A stretch of 64,000 nucleotides of DNA. It comes from Streptomyces changanensis. GTDB taxonomy: Bacteria > Actinomycetota > Actinomycetes > Streptomycetales > Streptomycetaceae. The stretch lies in contig NZ_CP102332.1 of the NCBI RefSeq assembly GCF_024600715.1, positions 5,704,001-5,768,000 on the forward strand, written 5' to 3'. Below, in pieces: positions 60,671 to 64,000 of the stretch. The translations under genes were made by a program, and so were the position numbers. The notes under the pieces were generated by a model. The model was not told the DNA's origin. It made no database searches and saw nothing but the letters and a program-made list of their open reading frames with translations. Each line of letters begins with the position of its first letter. Position 1 is the stretch's first letter.

Positions 60671-60695
60671 GTGTCCGCGGTCCTCCACGGGGTAC
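60671..60695 (+). promoter_or_regulatory. SigB-type promoter before the GGERRT repeat protein
   Basis: GTGT (60671-60674), 15 bases, GGGTAC (60690-60695), fitting GNNT-N14-16-GGGTAC/T. The predicted start is about 18 bases before ATG 60720, leaving the ribosome site GGAGG in a short leader. Confidence 0.5.
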
Positions 60696-60719
60696 CCGAC
60701 CTGGTCGGAGGTGAGCGCC

Positions 60720-61094
60720 ATGCCCGAGCCCGGCAGCAAGAAATACGACATCCACCGCGCGCGGCTCCGCAAGGAGGCGGAGAACCACGGCGTCTCCGAC
60801 CGGGACGCCAACGACCAGGCGAACGCCACCCTCCAGGCCCGCCCGGAGTGGCGCTCCCGCGGCCCCCGCACCGAGCGCGGCCGCGCCCCCGAGGACGAGC
60901 GGGGGACCGAGGGCGGCCACGGGACCGGAGGCGAGCGGAGGACCGGAGGCGAGCGGAGGACCGGGGGCGAGCGGAGGACCGGAGGAGAGCGGAGGACCGG
61001 GGGCGAGCGGAGGACCGGAGGAGAGCGGAGGACCGGGGGCGAGCGGAGGACCGGAGGAGAGCGGGGGGCCGAGGGAGAGCGCCGGGGCGGGTGA
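60720..61094 (+). CDS. Small basic protein with C-terminal GGERRT repeats
   Basis: A 124-residue protein. The N-terminal ~50 residues (MPEPGSKKYDIHRARLRKEA then ENHGVSDRDANDQANATLQ) resemble the small plasmid-stabilisation-like proteins often seen beside actinobacterial Ku/LigD genes. The C-terminal ~55 residues are about eight copies of GGERRT or close variants from an 18-base repeat, alternating two DNA forms as a 36-base unit (60922-61062). ATG follows GGAGGTGAGCGCC. A SigB-type promoter precedes it. The convergent end-joining ligase gene lies downstream. Role unknown; nucleic acid binding through the Arg-rich tail is plausible. Confidence 0.75.
   Translation: MPEPGSKKYDIHRARLRKEAENHGVSDRDANDQANATLQARPEWRSRGPRTERGRAPEDERGTEGGHGTGGERRTGGERRTGGERRTGGERRTGGERRTGGERRTGGERRTGGERGAEGERRGG
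60922..61062. repeat. 18-bp coding tandem repeat (~8 copies)
   Basis: GGAGGCGAGCGGAGGACC and its partners GGGGGCGAGCGGAGGACC and GGAGGAGAGCGGAGGACC run head to tail inside the preceding gene, encoding GGERRT. All differences between copies are at silent or conservative positions. Confidence 0.85.
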
Positions 61095-61148
61095 CGCCCG
61101 GCCCGCGCCGGCCCCGGCAGGACGCGCCACGGCCGGGGAGCCCGCCGG

Positions 61149-61190
61149 TGACGGAGCCGCCGGCCGGGGCCCCGGCCGGCGGCTCCGTCA
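61149..61190. terminator. 42-bp perfect palindrome between convergent genes
   Basis: A 42-base sequence equal to its own reverse complement, with centre between 61169 and 61170 (GGGG|CCCC) and ends TGACGG/CCGTCA. It lies 54 bases after the repeat-protein stop and 64 before the ligase stop. It should form a very stable hairpin in either transcript and work as a two-way terminator. Confidence 0.85.
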
Positions 61191-61253
61191 TGGCCCTGGG
61201 CGCCCGGTCGCTGACAGGGCGTCACGGGGCGGGCCGCGTCAGGGCGGCCTCCG

Positions 61254-62321
61254 TCACGGACCGGACAGCACCTCGTCCAGGTCGTACGAGACCGGTTCCT
61301 CCAACTGCTCGTAGCCACAGCTCTCCGGCGTCCGGTCCGGGCGCCACCTGCGGAACTGGGCCGTGTGGCGGAACCGGTCGCCCTCCATGTGGTCGTAGCC
61401 CACCTCGCACACCCGCTCGGGGCGCAGGGCCACCCACGACAGGTCCTTCTTCCCCGACCAGCGGCTCGGCGCCCCCGGCAGCCGGCGGGCGCTCTCGTGC
61501 GCGGCGGCCTCCCCCCAGGCCGCCCAGGGGTGCGCGTCCGGCGGGTCCATGACCAGCGGCGCCAGCTCCTCCACCAGCTCCGCGCGGCGCCGCGCCGTGA
61601 AGGCGGCGCACACCCCGACGTGCTGGAGCGCGCCCCGGTCGTCGTGCAGCCCGAGCAGCAGCGAACCCACCACCGGGCCGCTCTTGTGGAAGCGGTATCC
61701 GGCCACCACCACGTCGGCGGTGCGCTCGTGCTTGATCTTGTACATGAGGCGGGCGTCCGGCTGGTAGCGGAGGTCGAGCGGCTTGGCGACGATCCCGTCC
61801 AGCCCGGCGCCCTCGTACTGCTCGAACCACCGCCGCGCGATCTCGACGTCGGTCGTCGCGGGCGCCACGTGGAGGGGCGGCCGGACGTCCGCCAGGGCCC
61901 CTTCCAGCGCGGCGCGGCGCTCGGTCAGCGGGGCGTCGAGCAGGGCCGCGTCGCCCAGTGCCAGCAGGTCGAACGCGACGAACCGCGCCGGGGTCCGCTC
62001 GGCGAGCGTCCGCACCCGCGACTCCGCCGGGTGGATCCGCTCGGAGAGCCGGTCGAAGTCCAGCCGCCCGTCGTGGGCGACGACGAGCTCGCCGTCCACG
62101 ACGCACCGTTCGGGCAGCAGCCGCCGCACCGCCTCCACCACCTCCGGGAAGTACCGGGTGAGCGGCTTGCCGGTCCGGCTGCCGATCACCACCTCGTCGC
62201 CGTCCCGGTGGACGACGGCACGGAACCCGTCCCACTTCCCCTCGTAGTGCATCCCGGGCGGAATGGTCTTGACGCTCTTGGCCAGCATCGGTTTCACGGG
62301 CGGCATCACCGGCAGATCCAT
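61254..62321 (-). CDS. ligC: ATP-dependent DNA ligase, LigC type
   Basis: A 355-residue ATP-dependent DNA ligase. The adenylation lysine is in motif I, YEGKWDGFRAVVHRDG (Lys29). Other nucleotidyltransferase motifs are IGSRTGKPLTRYFPEV, FDLLALGD, GAGLDGIVAKPLDLRY and MYKIKHERTADVVV (motif V). The C-terminal OB fold ends CGYEQLEEPVSYDLDEVL. It seals breaks, including end joining and base-excision repair gaps, with the polymerase encoded divergently next door. No Ku gene is in the window. Confidence 0.94.
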   Translation of the reverse strand: MDLPVMPPVKPMLAKSVKTIPPGMHYEGKWDGFRAVVHRDGDEVVIGSRTGKPLTRYFPEVVEAVRRLLPERCVVDGELVVAHDGRLDFDRLSERIHPAESRVRTLAERTPARFVAFDLLALGDAALLDAPLTERRAALEGALADVRPPLHVAPATTDVEIARRWFEQYEGAGLDGIVAKPLDLRYQPDARLMYKIKHERTADVVVAGYRFHKSGPVVGSLLLGLHDDRGALQHVGVCAAFTARRRAELVEELAPLVMDPPDAHPWAAWGEAAAHESARRLPGAPSRWSGKKDLSWVALRPERVCEVGYDHMEGDRFRHTAQFRRWRPDRTPESCGYEQLEEPVSYDLDEVLSGP

Positions 62322-62386
62322 GGCACGATTCTGCGCCCGGACGGACCCGATATGCGCGTTCTGTTCCCTCCGCCTACCGTGGCGGC

Positions 62387-63394
62387 ATGGCAGAAGCGGT
62401 GGAGCTGGAGGCGGGTGGACGCACGGTGCGCCTGTCCAACCCGGACAAGGTGTACTTCCCGGAGCGCGGTTTCACGAAGCTGGACGTGGCCCGCTACTTC
62501 CTCGCCGTCGGCGACGGCATCACCCGGGCGCTGCGGGACCGCCCCACCACCCTGGAGCGCTTCCCGGACGGGGTCGACGGCGAGTCGTTCTTCCAGAAGC
62601 GGGCGCCCAAGAACCTCCCCGAGTGGATCTCCACGGCCCACATCGCCTTCCCCAGCGGCCGTTCCGCCGACGAGATCCGCCCCACGGAGGTCGCCGCCGT
62701 CCTGTGGGCGGCGAACCTCGGCACGCTCACCTTCCATCCCTGGCCCGTCCGGGGCGACGCCACCGACCACCCCGACGAACTGCGCATCGACCTCGACCCC
62801 CAGCCGGGCACCGGCTTCGCCGACGCCGTGCGCGCCGCCCACGAACTGCGCGCCCTCCTCGACGAGTACGGACTGCGGGGCTGGCCGAAGACCTCCGGCG
62901 GCCGCGGACTGCACGTCTTCGTCCCCATCGAGCCCCGCTGGACCTTCACCGGGGTGCGCCGCTCCGCCATCGCCGTCGGCCGCGAGCTGGAGCGCCGCAT
63001 GCCCGGCCGCGTCACCACCGCCTGGTGGAAGGAGCAGCGCGGCGAGCGGATCTTCGTCGACTACAACCAGACGGCCCGGGATCGCACCATCGCCTCCGCC
63101 TACTCCGTCCGGCCCAGACCGCACGCCCCGGTCTCCGCCCCGCTGCGGTGGGAGGAGCTCGACGACGTCGAGCCGCGCGACTTCGACCTGATCACCATGC
63201 CCGTCCGGTACGCCGACCACGGTGACGTCCACGCCGACATGGAGGAGTACGCCTTCGGTCTGGAGGGGCTGCTGGAGCTCGCCGAGCGGGACGAGCGCGA
63301 CCACGGGCTCGGCGACCTGCCGTACCCGCCGGACTACCCCAAGATGCCCGGGGAGCCCAAACGGGTGCAGCCGAGCCGTGCCAGGAAGGAGTGA
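62387..63394 (+). CDS. LigD-type polymerase domain protein (stand-alone PolDom)
   Basis: A 335-residue archaeo-eukaryotic primase-type polymerase as in LigD and PolD1/PolD2. Signature stretches are LSNPDKVYFPERGFTKLDVA, KRAPKNLPEWISTAHIAFPS, ELRIDLDPQPGTGFADAVRA (catalytic Asp pair), WPKTSGGRGLHVFVPIEPRW and GERIFVDYNQTARDRTIASA. It fills gaps at double-strand breaks and prefers ribonucleotides in known members. It lies 65 bases from the divergent ligC, the common split NHEJ/BER pair of actinobacteria. Confidence 0.95.
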   Translation: MAEAVELEAGGRTVRLSNPDKVYFPERGFTKLDVARYFLAVGDGITRALRDRPTTLERFPDGVDGESFFQKRAPKNLPEWISTAHIAFPSGRSADEIRPTEVAAVLWAANLGTLTFHPWPVRGDATDHPDELRIDLDPQPGTGFADAVRAAHELRALLDEYGLRGWPKTSGGRGLHVFVPIEPRWTFTGVRRSAIAVGRELERRMPGRVTTAWWKEQRGERIFVDYNQTARDRTIASAYSVRPRPHAPVSAPLRWEELDDVEPRDFDLITMPVRYADHGDVHADMEEYAFGLEGLLELAERDERDHGLGDLPYPPDYPKMPGEPKRVQPSRARKE

Positions 63395-63640
63395 CGGGCC
63401 GGTCCGCGCCCGGGCGGCCGGCGGCCGGCCGGCGCGGCCCCCGAGCGCCACGGTCGGCGTGCGCCGGCGCCACGACCGCCGCAGACTCGGACCAGCAGCC
63501 CCCACACGGACACCGGACACCGGAGAGCAGGCACCGGACGGCGGCCCGGACGGAGCAGACACCGGGCGGGCGCCGGGCAGGCGCCGAGCAGGCACCGGAC
63601 AGCAGGCACCGGACACCGGAAGGCATCCCGAGGAGTACCC

Positions 63641-64000
63641 ATGCCCACCCCCCGCCCCCTCCCCGGCTCCCCGGTCTGGATCGACCTCGGCACGCCCGAC
63701 CTCGACGGGGCGCGGGCGTTCTACCGGGGGCTGTTCGGCTGGGAGTTCGCGTCGGCCGGCCCCGAGGCGGGCGGCTACGGCATGTTCACCGCCGCCGGCG
63801 GGACCGTCGCGGGCGCCATGACCGTGCCGCCCCCGCACGGGGGCGGCACGGCCTGGACGCTGTACTTCCGCGCCCCGGACGCCGACGCCGCGGCGACCGC
63901 CGTCCGCGCGGGCGGCGGCAGCGTGGCGCTCGACCCGACGGACGTCCTCGACCTGGGCCGCATGGCCCTGTTCACCGACCCGACGGGCGCGGGCTTCGGG
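63641..64000 (+). CDS. VOC-family (glyoxalase/bleomycin resistance-like) protein, 3' end outside window
   Basis: The first 120 residues of a VOC protein: GSPVWIDLGTPDLDGARAFY, RGLFGWEFASAGPEAGGYGM, TAWTLYFRAPDADAAATAVR, ALFTDPTGAGFG. This is the two-repeat type of hydroxylase/glyoxalase-like protein frequent in Streptomyces. The metal-ligand pattern suggests binding without clear catalysis. ATG 63641 follows GAGGAG. The 246-base gap before it is full of imperfect GCACCGGAC repeats (63500-63620). Confidence 0.88.
   Translation, partial: MPTPRPLPGSPVWIDLGTPDLDGARAFYRGLFGWEFASAGPEAGGYGMFTAAGGTVAGAMTVPPPHGGGTAWTLYFRAPDADAAATAVRAGGGSVALDPTDVLDLGRMALFTDPTGAGFG

Overview
The window is chromosomal DNA of a high-GC actinomycete, almost certainly a Streptomyces or close relative. 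Supporting signs are the very high third-position GC, GTG and TTG starts with GGAGG-type ribosome sites, Tat substrates, a SigB/SigF-type sigma factor, an XRE/DUF397 pair, a SAM methyltransferase of the DUF574 family, ANTAR and RsbW-like regulators, and LigC/LigD-type end-joining enzymes. I see no prophage, transposase, CRISPR array or rRNA. One tRNA gene, Leu(GAG), is present at 35176-35263.

Layout. 0-9.4 kb is a redox and stress region: an NDH-2-like flavoprotein, a one-chain transketolase, a baeRF2 (Rv2629-like) protein divergent from a DinB-like metal protein, a three-gene operon (DUF2795, CBS pair, PfpI/DJ-1), a small membrane protein and a SigB/SigF-type sigma factor. Several promoters here match the published SigB consensus GNNT-N14-16-GGGTAC/T, and at two places the -10 element is the palindrome GGGTACCC, so it can read both ways. 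9.4-19.7 kb carries a PAS-GAF sensor, an ANTAR regulator in a tight operon with an aminotransferase-like protein that has no lysine at all, a NAPE-PLD-like metallo-hydrolase, an opposing DedA/metallo-hydrolase pair, a holin-type membrane domain fused to an alkaline-phosphatase-type domain, and an APC permease. 19.9-24.2 kb has small proteins and the threonine catabolism set tdh-kbl-lysR. 24.5-35 kb has an MmyB-type regulator, pterin dehydratase, methyltransferase, a VWA/membrane protein pair, a long-chain acyl-CoA ligase, a thioredoxin-like ferredoxin, FdhD and a FabH-type ketosynthase.

35-43.6 kb holds the tRNA, two propeller-like hypothetical proteins, a decayed regulator tail, a methyltransferase, small proteins, an alpha/beta hydrolase and an aldo/keto reductase behind a MerR-style promoter. 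43.9-52.9 kb is a carbohydrate region: a self-regulated leaderless Clp-N/HTH gene, a secreted pectate lyase, a secreted propeller protein, a LacI regulator, homocysteine methyltransferase and a Tat-exported GH43. The pectate lyase promoter and the lacI upstream region share the same AAGCGCTT operator core, which suggests one small regulon. 52.9-56.2 kb is a WhiJ/AbaA-like module (RsbW-like ATPase, XRE, DUF397) followed by a DUF574 methyltransferase. 56.5-64 kb has a GH4 glycosidase, a Tat-exported flavoprotein, YchJ, a small repeat protein, the divergent end-joining pair LigC and LigD polymerase, and the start of a VOC protein.

Many intergenic gaps between convergent genes hold long hairpins or GC-rich tandem repeats. 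The most unusual observations are the lysine-free aminotransferase homologue, the leaderless autoregulated Clp-N gene, the shared LacI operator, and the palindromic SigB-type divergent promoters. Functions are inferred by reading the proteins; no database search was run.
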